In this document: in pieces, positions 11,742 to 21,055 of the stretch
How positions within the stretch are numbered: the stretch's first letter is position 1
Layout of the letters: each line of letters begins with the position of its first letter
DNA from: Rhizobiaceae bacterium
GTDB taxonomy: Bacteria > Pseudomonadota > Alphaproteobacteria > Rhizobiales > Rhizobiaceae
Direction of reading: 5' to 3'
Assembly: GCA_016742175.1 (NCBI GenBank)
Contig: JACVCH010000025.1
Location: 1 to 56,518 of the forward strand
DNA length: 56,518 bases
Position numbers and translations under genes: made by a program
Notes under the pieces: model-generated
Told to the model about the DNA's origin: nothing
The model's input: only the letters and a program-made list of their open reading frames with translations
Database searches by the model: none

Positions 11742-11747
<6 letters not shown>
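10143..11747 (+). CDS. TadG-like pilus-assembly protein with von Willebrand A domain
   Basis: The N-terminus (LLKSFLQDRDGNYAMMLGVLLVPLVGAVGLTVDYTNA) is the TadE/TadG-type prepilin-like hydrophobic helix. A secreted von Willebrand A domain follows, with the MIDAS start LVLDTTGSM near residue 140 and IVILLTDGNN near residue 415. The family is linked to Flp/Tad pilus assembly, but no other tad genes are present, so this is an orphan copy as often seen in rhizobia. I use GTG at 10143, because AGGGAG (10131-10136) lies 6 nt before it; a TTG at 10128 would overlap that site. The stop codon overlaps the convergent recQ stop. Confidence 0.85.
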
Positions 11748-13553
<1,806 letters not shown>

Positions 13554-13595
13554 GGCGAATCGGAAAGGGGACCGTCATAGCAGAAGAGGGATCGA

Positions 13596-13671
13596 TGGTG
13601 GGCCCGGAGGGACTCGAACCCCCAACCAAGCGGTTATGAGCCGCCGGCTCTAACCATTGAGCTACAGGCCC
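13596..13671 (-). tRNA. tRNA-Ile2 (anticodon CAU, lysidine-modified)
   Basis: Full cloverleaf on the - strand including the encoded CCA: 7-bp acceptor stem GGGCCTG/CGGGCCC, D-stem GCTC/GAGC, anticodon loop CTCATAA, T-loop TTCGAGT and discriminator A. The anticodon CAU alone would read Met. The body, especially GGTTAGAGC and CCGCTTGGTT around the variable loop, matches the bacterial Ile-AUA tRNA in which TilS converts C34 to lysidine. It does not resemble elongator or initiator tRNA-Met. Confidence 0.88.
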
Positions 13672-13788
13672 CACACGGGTGTTGGCATTAGTGGCTTTTG
13701 GCCCCCCGCACAAGCTTTGCGGCGCCGCAATGCGCCCATAATCGCCGCCTACGCCTTGAGGCTCGATCCGCATTTTCGGGAGTTCTCC

Positions 13789-14523
13789 ATGCGCCTTCTC
13801 GTTTCGACCGCCATTCTCGCGCTCGCCCTGCCGTTCGCCGCACAGGCGCAGGAGGAACGGCCCTTTCCCAAGATCGTCGTTTCCGGCATGGGCGAGGCCG
13901 CCGTCGCGCCCGACATGGCGATCGTCAACCTGGCCGTGCTGCGCGAGGCCGAGACGGCGCGCGCGGCGCTCGACGACAACAATGCGGCGATGGCGGACGT
14001 GATCGCGGCGATGAAGGAGGCCGGGATCGCGGCGCGGGACCTGCAGACCGCCGGCCTGTCGATCAGCCCGCGCTATGTCTACCCCGAGAACAATGACGGC
14101 TCGGAGCAGCCGCGCATCGTCGCGTACCAGGTGACCAACAATCTGACGATCCGCATCCGCGACATCGACAAGGTGGGCGAAATCCTCGACCAGTCGGTCA
14201 CGCTCGGCGTCAACCAGGGCGGGTCGATCTCCTTCGTCAACGACGATCCTTCCGCCGCCACCGCCGAGGCGCGCCGCAAGGCCGTCGAGGACGCGATGGG
14301 GCGTGCGCAGACGCTGGCCGAGGCGGCCGGCGTGACGCTCGGCGACGTCATCGAAATGTCGGAGCGCACCGCGCCGCCGCCGATGCCGATGCAGGAGCGC
14401 GCGATGATGCGCATGGCGGCCGCCGATGCGGGCGGCTCGGTTCCCGTCGAGACCGGCGAGAACAGCTATGTCGTCCATGTCGACGTGACGTTCGCCATCG
14501 ACGGCAGCGAAGCGCCCGAATAG
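13789..14523 (+). CDS. SIMPL-domain (DUF541) periplasmic protein
   Basis: 244 aa with a signal peptide ending at AAQAQ. The mature part begins KIVVSGMGEAAVAPDMAIVNLAV, the typical first strand of the SIMPL fold, and continues with YQVTNNLTIRIRDIDKVGEILD. Homologues (BP26 of Brucella, YggE) form oligomeric periplasmic channels or rings and protect against oxidative stress. Brucella BP26 is a strong antigen, so an immunodominant envelope protein is expected. I start at MRLLVSTAILALAL, giving a clean signal peptide; upstream codons overlap the tRNA leader region. Convergent with the amidase gene 6 nt away. Confidence 0.85.
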   Translation: MRLLVSTAILALALPFAAQAQEERPFPKIVVSGMGEAAVAPDMAIVNLAVLREAETARAALDDNNAAMADVIAAMKEAGIAARDLQTAGLSISPRYVYPENNDGSEQPRIVAYQVTNNLTIRIRDIDKVGEILDQSVTLGVNQGGSISFVNDDPSAATAEARRKAVEDAMGRAQTLAEAAGVTLGDVIEMSERTAPPPMPMQERAMMRMAAADAGGSVPVETGENSYVVHVDVTFAIDGSEAPE

Positions 14524-14529
14524 GGCGCG

Positions 14530-15951
14530 TCAGTTTCCCGGGCGCGGATCGATCGGCGCGACAGTGCCCAGATCGAGATGGCGCTCGAGCGCGGCGGCGC
14601 CGGCAAGGAGCCGGGCCTCGCCGCGCGGGCGCGCCGCGATCTGCAGGCCGACCGGCAGGCCCTCCCGCGTGAAGCCGCAGGGCAGCGACAAAGCGGGTCC
14701 GGTGGTGAGCGTCACGGCGAAGGCGATGGTCAGCCAGTCGATGTAGGTCTCGAACTTCACGCCGGCGCATTCGGTGACGTAGCGGTTCTCGACCGGGAAG
14801 GGCGAGACGATGGTCGCGGGCGTCAGGAGCAGGTCGTACTCCTCGTAGAAGGCGAGGGCGCGGGCGATGATGCCGGCGCGGCGCGCCTCGGCCTTCGCGA
14901 CGTCGCCGACGGTGAGCGCCAGGCCCTTCTCGATGTTCCAGACGACTTCCGGCTTCAAGAGATCGCGGTGTGTCTCGAGCTTGGCGGCGTGGCCGGTGGC
15001 GAAGCTGACGGCGCGCAGCGTCTGGAACGTCTCGCGGGCGTCGGAGAGGTCGGGATGGGCGTCGGTGACCTCGACGCCGAGCTCGGTGAAACGGTACGCA
15101 GCCGTGCGGCAGATGTCGGCCACTTCCGGATCGACCGGCGTGATGCCGCCGAGATCGGCGGAGAAGGCGACGCGCTTCGGCAGGGCGCGGCTTTGCGCGG
15201 CCTTGCGGTAGCTCGTTCCGTCGCGCGGCAGCGAGATGGGGCTTGCGGGATGCTCGCCGGTCATCGCGTCGAGGAAAAGCGCGACGTCCTCGACGGTGCG
15301 GGCCATCGGGCCCTCGACCGAGAGGATGTCGTCGACGAGCATGCCGGCATCGGCGGCGACGCGGCCGGGCGAGGGGCGCAGGCCGACGATGCCGTTGAAG
15401 GAGGCGGGATTGCGCAGCGAGCCGCCGAGGTCGGAGCCCTGCGCCAGCCACGCCATGCCGGTGGCGAGCGCGACGGCCGAGCCGCCCGATGAGCCGGCGG
15501 CCGAGCGGGAGGTGTTCCACGGATTGAGCGTGGCGCCGAAGACATCGTTGAAGGTGTTCGCGCCGGCGCCGAATTCGGGCGTCGCGGTCTTGGCGTAGAC
15601 GATGGCGCCCTCGTCCTCCAGATGCGCGACCATGATGTCGGAGCGGGCGGGGACGTGGTTTTCGAAGATGCGCGAGCCGTAGGTCGTGCGCACGCCCTCG
15701 ACTTCGGTCAAATCCTTGATGGCGACGGGCGCGCCGGCAAGCTGGCCGCGCTCGGCGACGGGGCGTTTCGCCAGCGCGTCGGCATGGGCGCGGGCGCGGT
15801 CGAAGGCGAGGGTGGGCAGTGCGTTGACGGCGGGATCGACGACGGCGATCCGCTCCTCCAGCGCGTCGAGCAACTGGCGCGGCGACCATTTCTCGGCGCG
15901 CAGGCCGTCGACGATTTCACCGGCGGATTTGCGGATCAGTTCGGACGTCAT
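14530..15951 (-). CDS. Amidase-signature family amidase
   Basis: 473 aa hydrolase of the Ser-cisSer-Lys amidase family. The catalytic Lys is in VAIKDL (K79), the cis-Ser in AAGSSGGSA (about S154) and the nucleophile in GSDLGGSLR (about S178), all correctly spaced. It hydrolyses carboxamides such as aryl or aliphatic amides. It is not GatA, as gatB/gatC are absent and the C-terminus differs. Start ATG at 15951 with GGAGG 7 nt upstream; the longer frame to 16203 includes a terminator and is not coding. Likely monocistronic. The substrate cannot be told from sequence. Confidence 0.88.
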   Translation of the reverse strand: MTSELIRKSAGEIVDGLRAEKWSPRQLLDALEERIAVVDPAVNALPTLAFDRARAHADALAKRPVAERGQLAGAPVAIKDLTEVEGVRTTYGSRIFENHVPARSDIMVAHLEDEGAIVYAKTATPEFGAGANTFNDVFGATLNPWNTSRSAAGSSGGSAVALATGMAWLAQGSDLGGSLRNPASFNGIVGLRPSPGRVAADAGMLVDDILSVEGPMARTVEDVALFLDAMTGEHPASPISLPRDGTSYRKAAQSRALPKRVAFSADLGGITPVDPEVADICRTAAYRFTELGVEVTDAHPDLSDARETFQTLRAVSFATGHAAKLETHRDLLKPEVVWNIEKGLALTVGDVAKAEARRAGIIARALAFYEEYDLLLTPATIVSPFPVENRYVTECAGVKFETYIDWLTIAFAVTLTTGPALSLPCGFTREGLPVGLQIAARPRGEARLLAGAAALERHLDLGTVAPIDPRPGN

Positions 15952-16019
15952 GCAGGTGCCTCCCGGAATTGCCGTTCCGTGATAGCGGGGCAAGGCAAGC
16001 GGTCCAAGGGCCAGACGGC

Positions 16020-16044
16020 AAAAAGCCCGGCGAAACCGCCGGGC
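16020..16044 (-). terminator. Rho-independent terminator of the 76-aa gene
   Basis: 8-bp stem (GCCCGGCG at 16025-16032 and complement at 16037-16044) with a GTTT loop on the - strand, followed by TTTTT. It separates the small gene from the amidase gene downstream on the same strand. Confidence 0.78.
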
Positions 16045-16066
16045 CAGGACATTCAGCCGGATTGGA

Positions 16067-16297
16067 TCAGGCGAAGCGGGCGGCTGCCTGCGCGCGCGTC
16101 GCGGAGGGAGAGACGAAGGCCTCGGCGAGTTCGAGGTCGTCATTCGCGATGAGGCGCTTCGGGTCGTCGCCGACGGCGTGGATGACTTCGGGAGGAAGCG
16201 CATCCGCGGCGATCGCCGAATCCCAGGCGTTGCGGGCCTCGCGCTCTGCGCGGATCAATGCGGAGAGGGCGAGGATGAGCCGGTCACGATGGTCCAT
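16067..16297 (-). CDS. Small cytoplasmic protein, function unknown
   Basis: 76 aa, no signal peptide or membrane segment, mostly helical with alternating acidic and basic residues (ALSALIRAEREARNAWDSAI). The gene is closed by its own terminator, which supports it being real. I recognise no family. It is divergent from topoisomerase IB. Confidence 0.55.
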   Translation of the reverse strand: MDHRDRLILALSALIRAEREARNAWDSAIAADALPPEVIHAVGDDPKRLIANDDLELAEAFVSPSATRAQAAARFA

Positions 16298-16464
16298 GAG
16301 AGAAATAGCCTATGTCTTCTTGTGATCGTCTTTTTTGGGGTCGGCCCTTTGGACGGGCGAACGGAAACGCGGCGAGGCGCTGCGGGTTCCGGCCGGCGGT
16401 GTTTCCTGTGAGGAACCTTGTCGGCATCCGGCGCATTCTGCGGGACCGACCAGGAGCTTCTTCC

Positions 16465-17541
16465 GTGCTCGACACCGCCGCCAAGACCAATGCGCCCGAT
16501 GAAAGCGACCTGCCGATCGCGCTGCGAAGGCCGGACGACCTTTCCTATGTCAGCGACGCGGAGCCGGGCATCCGGCGCAAGCGGGCCGGCAAGGGCTTTG
16601 CGTTCCTGACGCCGGAAGGGGCGAAGCTAACGGACAGACGAGAGATCGCGCGGATCAAGGCGCTGGTCATCCCGCCGGCCTGGACGGATGTGTGGATCTC
16701 GCCCGATCCGCTCGGCCACATCCAGGCGACGGGGCGCGACCTGAAGGGGCGCAAGCAGTATCGCTACCATGCGCGCTGGGGCGAATACCGCGACGACGTG
16801 AAGTATCAGAGCCTCGTCGATTTCGCTTCGGCGCTGCCGCGGCTGCGCGACCAGATGGAGGCGGACCTGCGCAAGCGGGGACTGCCGCGCGAGAAGGTGC
16901 TGGCCTCGATCGTCTGGCTGCTCGACAACACGATGATCCGCGTCGGCAACCCGGCCTATGCGCGCGAGAACAAGAGCTTCGGACTGACGACGCTGCGCGC
17001 GCGCCATGTCGAGGTGGAAGGGTCGAAGCTGCGCTTCGCCTTCAAAGGCAAGTCGGGCAAGGAGTGGAACCTGAAGCTCGTCGACAAGCGCATGGCGCGG
17101 ATCATGAAGGACATTCTGGACCTGCCCGGCCAGCACCTCTTCCAGTATCGCGACGAGGAGGGCGAGCGGCGCATGGTGCGCTCGCAGGACGTCAACGCAT
17201 ACATCCGCGAGGCGACCGGCGAGGATTTTTCCTCCAAGCACTTCCGCACCTGGGGCGGGACGACGAGCGCGGCGGCGCTGTTCTCGACCGTCGAATTGCC
17301 GGAGACCAAGACCGAGACGGCGCGCGTGCTCAACGGGCTGATCGACAAGGTGGCGGCGCGGCTCGGTAATACCCGCGCCGTCTGCCGGCGCTGCTACATC
17401 CATCCGCGCGTGGTGGATTCGTGGTCGGAAGGACGGCTGGTGGAAGAACTGGCGGAGGCGCGCAAGCGCTATCGCAAGCCCATCGAGGGGCTCGATGAAG
17501 AGGAAGCGCTGGTGCTGCGTTGGCTGGAAAATCCGAAATAG
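16465..17541 (+). CDS. DNA topoisomerase IB (poxvirus-like)
   Basis: 358 aa, relaxes supercoils by a 3'-phosphotyrosyl nick without ATP. The N-terminal small beta domain ends near residue 120. The catalytic domain shows MIRVGNPAYARENKSFGLTTL (catalytic Arg), FKGKSGKEW (Lys), SSKHFRTWGGT (Arg and His) and CRRCYIHPRVV with the nucleophile Tyr at about 311. Start is GTG at 16465 with AGGAG 8 nt upstream; a longer in-frame opening from 16312 has no ribosome site and poor N-terminal similarity. The stop abuts the convergent kinase stop with no gap. Confidence 0.92.
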   Translation: MLDTAAKTNAPDESDLPIALRRPDDLSYVSDAEPGIRRKRAGKGFAFLTPEGAKLTDRREIARIKALVIPPAWTDVWISPDPLGHIQATGRDLKGRKQYRYHARWGEYRDDVKYQSLVDFASALPRLRDQMEADLRKRGLPREKVLASIVWLLDNTMIRVGNPAYARENKSFGLTTLRARHVEVEGSKLRFAFKGKSGKEWNLKLVDKRMARIMKDILDLPGQHLFQYRDEEGERRMVRSQDVNAYIREATGEDFSSKHFRTWGGTTSAAALFSTVELPETKTETARVLNGLIDKVAARLGNTRAVCRRCYIHPRVVDSWSEGRLVEELAEARKRYRKPIEGLDEEEALVLRWLENPK

Positions 17542-18594
17542 TCAGTGCTGGGCGGGGCGGCCGATGGGCAGGTCGATGGTCAGGCGGGTGCCACCGACGC
17601 CGTCGCCGTAGACGATCGACGTGTTGAGGCTGGTCGCCATCGCCTTGACGATGCGCGAGCCGAGGCCGGTGCCTTTGGGCTTGCCTTCGCCGTTCCAGCC
17701 GATGCCGTCATCCTCGACGCGCAGGATGGCGGAATCGGTGCCGGCGCGGCGGATGTAGACGCGGACCTCGCCCTCCGAATCGCCGGGATAGGCGTATTTG
17801 TAGGCGTTGGTGACGAGTTCGGTGACGATCATGCCGATCGACACGGCCTTGTCGGTGGGGACCGTGAGCGGTTCGAGGTCGGCGCGGATGCGCGAGGCGT
17901 GGCCGGCGGCCTTCATCGAGGTGTCGAGTTCGGCGATCAGCGTCGAGATGTAGGCGTCGAGGTCGACCATGGTCACGTCGTCGGACGTGTAGAGCCGGCG
18001 GTGGAGGCCGGCGATGGCGGAGATGCGCGCCTGCGTCTCGGCGAGCGCGTCTTTGGCCTTGGGTTCGGCGACGGCGGAAGCCTGCATGCGCACGAGCGCG
18101 GCAACGAGGGCGAGGGAATTGGCGACGCGGTGGTTAACCTCGGCGAGCAGGATCTCCGCCCGGTCGCGCGCGTCGCGCACGTCCTTTTCGGCGCGTTCCT
18201 TCTCGCGCTGCAGCCGCGCCTTCTCGATCGCCTGGTCGATCGCGCTCGACAGGAGGACGAAGAACTCGTCGCCGACGCTTTTCAAGACGTAGTCGGCCGC
18301 GCCGGCCTTCAGGGCCTCGACGGCGACCGTCGCCTCGGACGAGCCGGTGACGTAGACGACGGGCGGGGCGACGGGGCGCTTCTTCAGCGCCGCCAGCATG
18401 TCGAGACCGGTTCCGGACGCGAGATAATGGTCGAGCACCACCACGTCGATCGGCTGCGCGTCGATCTGCGCCAGGCCGTCGGCAATGTCGCCGCAATGGT
18501 CGACGGCAAAGCCCTGGCGCTCGAGGCGCTTCTGGACCAGGCGCGCGAGCGCCGGATCGTCGTCGACATAGAGGACGCGGACGGATTCGGTCAT
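17542..18594 (-). CDS. Hybrid REC-HisKA_2 sensor histidine kinase
   Basis: 350 aa, cytoplasmic. The N-terminal receiver domain (1-120) has DDD at 11-13, phospho-acceptor D55, T83 and K105. A short coiled coil follows, then an HisKA_2 dimerisation domain with H155 (EVNHRVANSLALVAAL) and a C-terminal HATPase_c with N box IVTELVTNAYKYAY and G box VEDDGIGW/GTGLGSRIV. A receiver placed in front of a kinase suggests that phosphorylation by an upstream kinase switches this kinase on or off. It is the last gene of a three-gene operon (CHASE3 kinase, single-domain regulator, this gene; 5-nt gap), which fits a relay. The final output regulator is not in the window. Confidence 0.88.
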   Translation of the reverse strand: MTESVRVLYVDDDPALARLVQKRLERQGFAVDHCGDIADGLAQIDAQPIDVVVLDHYLASGTGLDMLAALKKRPVAPPVVYVTGSSEATVAVEALKAGAADYVLKSVGDEFFVLLSSAIDQAIEKARLQREKERAEKDVRDARDRAEILLAEVNHRVANSLALVAALVRMQASAVAEPKAKDALAETQARISAIAGLHRRLYTSDDVTMVDLDAYISTLIAELDTSMKAAGHASRIRADLEPLTVPTDKAVSIGMIVTELVTNAYKYAYPGDSEGEVRVYIRRAGTDSAILRVEDDGIGWNGEGKPKGTGLGSRIVKAMATSLNTSIVYGDGVGGTRLTIDLPIGRPAQH

Positions 18595-18599
18595 CTCGA

Positions 18600-19043
18600 T
18601 CAGGCGGTCTCGGGAACCTGCATCACCGAGAAGAACAGGCCGAGCTGGCGGATCGCGTTGGCGAACCCGTCATAGTCGACCGGCTTGGTGATATAGACGT
18701 TGGCGCCGAGATCGTAGCAGCGCTGGATCTCGCGCTGGTCGTCCGTGGTGGTGAGGACGACGACGGGCGAGCGCTTGGTGTGCGTGTTGTTCTTGATCTT
18801 TTCGAGGATGTCGACGCCGGTCATGTCCGGCAGGTTGAGGTCGAGCAGGATGAGGAACTGGCGGCGCGCGCTGTCCTCGCCCGAGCCGTCGGTCCCGAAC
18901 AGATAGTTCAGCGCGGACGTGCCGTCGGTGAAGGGGATGATCTGGTTGCTGACGCCGGCGCGGCGGATGTTCTTCTCGATGAGGCGCGCATGGCCTTCAT
19001 CATCCTCGATCATGATGATCGTTACTGGCTGTCCGTCGGTCAA
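18600..19043 (-). CDS. Single-domain response regulator (Rcp1-like)
   Basis: About 147 aa receiver domain without output domain: IEDDEGHARLIEKNIRRAG acid pocket, phospho-acceptor in ILLDLNLPDMTG, Thr in VVLTTTDD, Lys in YITKPVDY. The family takes phosphate from bacteriophytochrome-type or CHASE3-type kinases and passes it on. Start choice: AAGGAG lies 8 nt before the TTG at 19043, whereas the in-frame GTG at 19052 overlaps that box, so I prefer TTG (start MTDGQPVTIIMIEDDE). The preceding kinase gene stops at 19045, so the two are translationally coupled. Confidence 0.88.
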   Translation of the reverse strand: MTDGQPVTIIMIEDDEGHARLIEKNIRRAGVSNQIIPFTDGTSALNYLFGTDGSGEDSARRQFLILLDLNLPDMTGVDILEKIKNNTHTKRSPVVVLTTTDDQREIQRCYDLGANVYITKPVDYDGFANAIRQLGLFFSVMQVPETA

Positions 19044-19044
19044 C

Positions 19045-20535
19045 TCATGCACTCCTTTGAACCGTGGGAAGTTTTTCCGGCAGCGTCACCCGGAACGTGG
19101 TTCCGCGTCCGAACTCGGACTCAAGGGTGATATCGCCGCCAAGGTTCCGAACAAGCGTGCGGACATGGGCGAGGCCGATGCCTTCGCCCGGCCTGTCCTG
19201 CGTGCCGGAACGGCGGAAAAGGTCGAATACACGCTGGTGGTCCTGATCGGCGATGCCGCGGCCATTGTCCTTGACGTCGATGACGATCTGGCGGCCGTTC
19301 ATCTTGCGGGCGGACACGTCGATCTCGATCGGACGGTCCGGCGCGCGATATTTCACCGCATTGTCGAGAAGGTTGCCGACGATCTGTTCCAGCGACAGCC
19401 GGTCGGACAGGATCGGCGGGACGGCGACGTCGACCTCGATGCGGCCGTCGCTGTCGGCGACCTGGTGCTGGACCGTATTGGCGTTGGCCTCGATCAGTTC
19501 CTTCAGGTCAATCCGCTCCGGCTTCAGCGGGCGGCGGCCGTCGCGCGAAATCTTCAGGATGGCGTTGATCAGCGCGTCCATCTTGCGCGTGGAGGAGCGG
19601 ATGAAGCCGATCGCCTCGGGCAGGTCTTCCGACGCGGCGAGGCGGGCATCCTTGACCTCCTGCTCGGAGAGCGGCTCGCCATCGGCCAGGACATAGGTCT
19701 GGATGGTCTTCATCGTGGCGTCGAGTTCGCTGGTGAAGCCCATGATGTTGACGAGCGGCGCGCGCAGGTCGTGCGTCACGATATAGGCGAAGCGCTGGAC
19801 TTCCTCGTTGGCGCGGACGAGGTCTTCGGTGCGTTCGGCGATGCGCGCTTCGAGGCCCGTGTTGAGCTCGCGGACGACCTCGCGGGCGGCCATGAGTTCG
19901 CGGGTGTAGCGCAGCGCCATCCAGACCGCGGCGCCGACCACCGCCAGAATGACGAGTGCGCCGAGGAAGGTGGTCAGGCGCAGCCAGTTCGCCGTTTCGC
20001 GCTGGCGTTCGGCGCCGGCGTCGAGCCGCTCGTCGGCCGCGCGGACGATGGCGGCGAAGAGTTCGCGCGCCTCGTCCATGATCTGCTTGCCGCGATCCGT
20101 CCGCACGATCTCGACGGCGGCCTCGACATTGCCCTGGCGGACGAGTTCGATCGTCTCGTCGATCTCGGCGACCTTGAGGTTGATGCCCTGGAGCAGCCGT
20201 TCCATCGGCTCGGTCGCCTGCGGATAGGGCAGGAGGATGGTGCGCAGCAGCTCGTAGCGCTCCATGACCGTGCCGCGCGCGGCCTGGTAGGGCTCCAGAT
20301 AGCGCTCTTCCTGCGTCAGGATGAAGCCGCGCTGGCTGGTCTCTATGTCCTGGAGGGCGCCGCGCAGATCGACCGTCGCCGAGCGCGCGCGGCGGGCTTC
20401 GATGACCTCATCGAAATGCGTCTGCGTCTGTTCGACGAGCCAGATGGAGGTGCCGACAATGGCCACCAGCGCGAGCACGCCGATGAGCAGCAGGATCGCG
20501 GTCGTCCTGACGAAATTTTTATTTGCAATCGGCAT
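19045..20535 (-). CDS. CHASE3-domain sensor histidine kinase
   Basis: 496 aa membrane kinase. Transmembrane helix 1 is at about 11-35. The periplasmic CHASE3 helical sensor follows (about 36-180, with the conserved DIETSQRGFILTQEERYLEPY). Transmembrane helix 2 is at about 186-208, then a linker coiled coil, HisKA with H255 in YIVTHDLRAPLVNIMGF, and HATPase_c with LLDNAVKYRAP, VKDNGRGI and GEGIGLAHVRTLV. It is the first gene of the operon and the likely source of phosphate for the small regulator and the REC-HisKA_2 kinase that follow. The ligand is unknown; CHASE3 domains are poorly characterised. Confidence 0.9.
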   Translation of the reverse strand: MPIANKNFVRTTAILLLIGVLALVAIVGTSIWLVEQTQTHFDEVIEARRARSATVDLRGALQDIETSQRGFILTQEERYLEPYQAARGTVMERYELLRTILLPYPQATEPMERLLQGINLKVAEIDETIELVRQGNVEAAVEIVRTDRGKQIMDEARELFAAIVRAADERLDAGAERQRETANWLRLTTFLGALVILAVVGAAVWMALRYTRELMAAREVVRELNTGLEARIAERTEDLVRANEEVQRFAYIVTHDLRAPLVNIMGFTSELDATMKTIQTYVLADGEPLSEQEVKDARLAASEDLPEAIGFIRSSTRKMDALINAILKISRDGRRPLKPERIDLKELIEANANTVQHQVADSDGRIEVDVAVPPILSDRLSLEQIVGNLLDNAVKYRAPDRPIEIDVSARKMNGRQIVIDVKDNGRGIADQDHQRVFDLFRRSGTQDRPGEGIGLAHVRTLVRNLGGDITLESEFGRGTTFRVTLPEKLPTVQRSA

Positions 20536-20627
20536 TTATTCTACGGCTCGGCGTCCCACTGCGAGCAATGGCGCATCAAATGCCGAAACGCTACTAGATT
20601 TTTTATAGGCGGGCCCTAAGCCCCAAT

Positions 20628-20658
20628 AAAAACGCCCGCTGGCTGAACCAGCGGGCGT
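20628..20658 (-). terminator. Rho-independent terminator after the VDVP-repeat membrane protein gene
   Basis: 11-bp stem (ACGCCCGCTGG at 20632-20642 with complement at 20648-20658), 5-nt loop, followed on the - strand by TTTTTATT. It isolates the small gene from the downstream kinase operon. Confidence 0.87.
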
Positions 20659-20681
20659 TTCGTTCAATCATTTGACAACGA

Positions 20682-20918
20682 TCAGTCGCCGTCGGTCGTC
20701 ACGTCCACATCCGGGACGTCCACGTCCGGCACGTCGACGTCGGGCGTGTCGATGGTCACATTGACGTCGTCGGCACCGCCGCCACCGCCATTGAAGCCGC
20801 CGAGCAGCCAGACGCCGCCGATGATGACGACGACCGCGAGCACCAGAGCCACGGCCCAGCCGCCGCCTCCGCCGCCGCCGCGACCCGTATTGATAACCGT
20901 CGGTCCACGATCAGACAT
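20682..20918 (-). CDS. Small single-pass membrane protein with Val-Asp-Val-Pro repeat
   Basis: 78 aa. Gly-rich N-terminus (RGGGGGGGWAV), one transmembrane helix (AVALVLAVVVIIGGVWLLGGF), a Gly linker, then a periplasmic acidic tail made of DVDVPDVDVP repeats. The tail could bind Ca2+ or other cations. Start at MSDRGPTVINTG, where AGAGGAAAC precedes the ATG; an upstream in-frame ATG at 20951 lacks a good site. Own terminator. Similar short proteins are found in rhizobia as hypothetical proteins. Confidence 0.75.
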   Translation of the reverse strand: MSDRGPTVINTGRGGGGGGGWAVALVLAVVVIIGGVWLLGGFNGGGGGADDVNVTIDTPDVDVPDVDVPDVDVTTDGD

Positions 20919-21055
20919 GGATGTTTCCTCTCTCTCAATCTGGCTGTGCAATCCGCCTGCGGATCAATCTAAGCGGCGGATGCGATGTCCCTTTTCGCGG
21001 TGCAATAATGTGCGAGCCGGCAAATTGGTTCCTGCTAATTGAGCGATCGGTGAGC

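Noticed and set aside
13596-13671. tRNA-Met
   Set aside because: The CAU anticodon fits Met, but the acceptor, D-arm and variable-loop pattern match the lysidine-dependent tRNA-Ile2.
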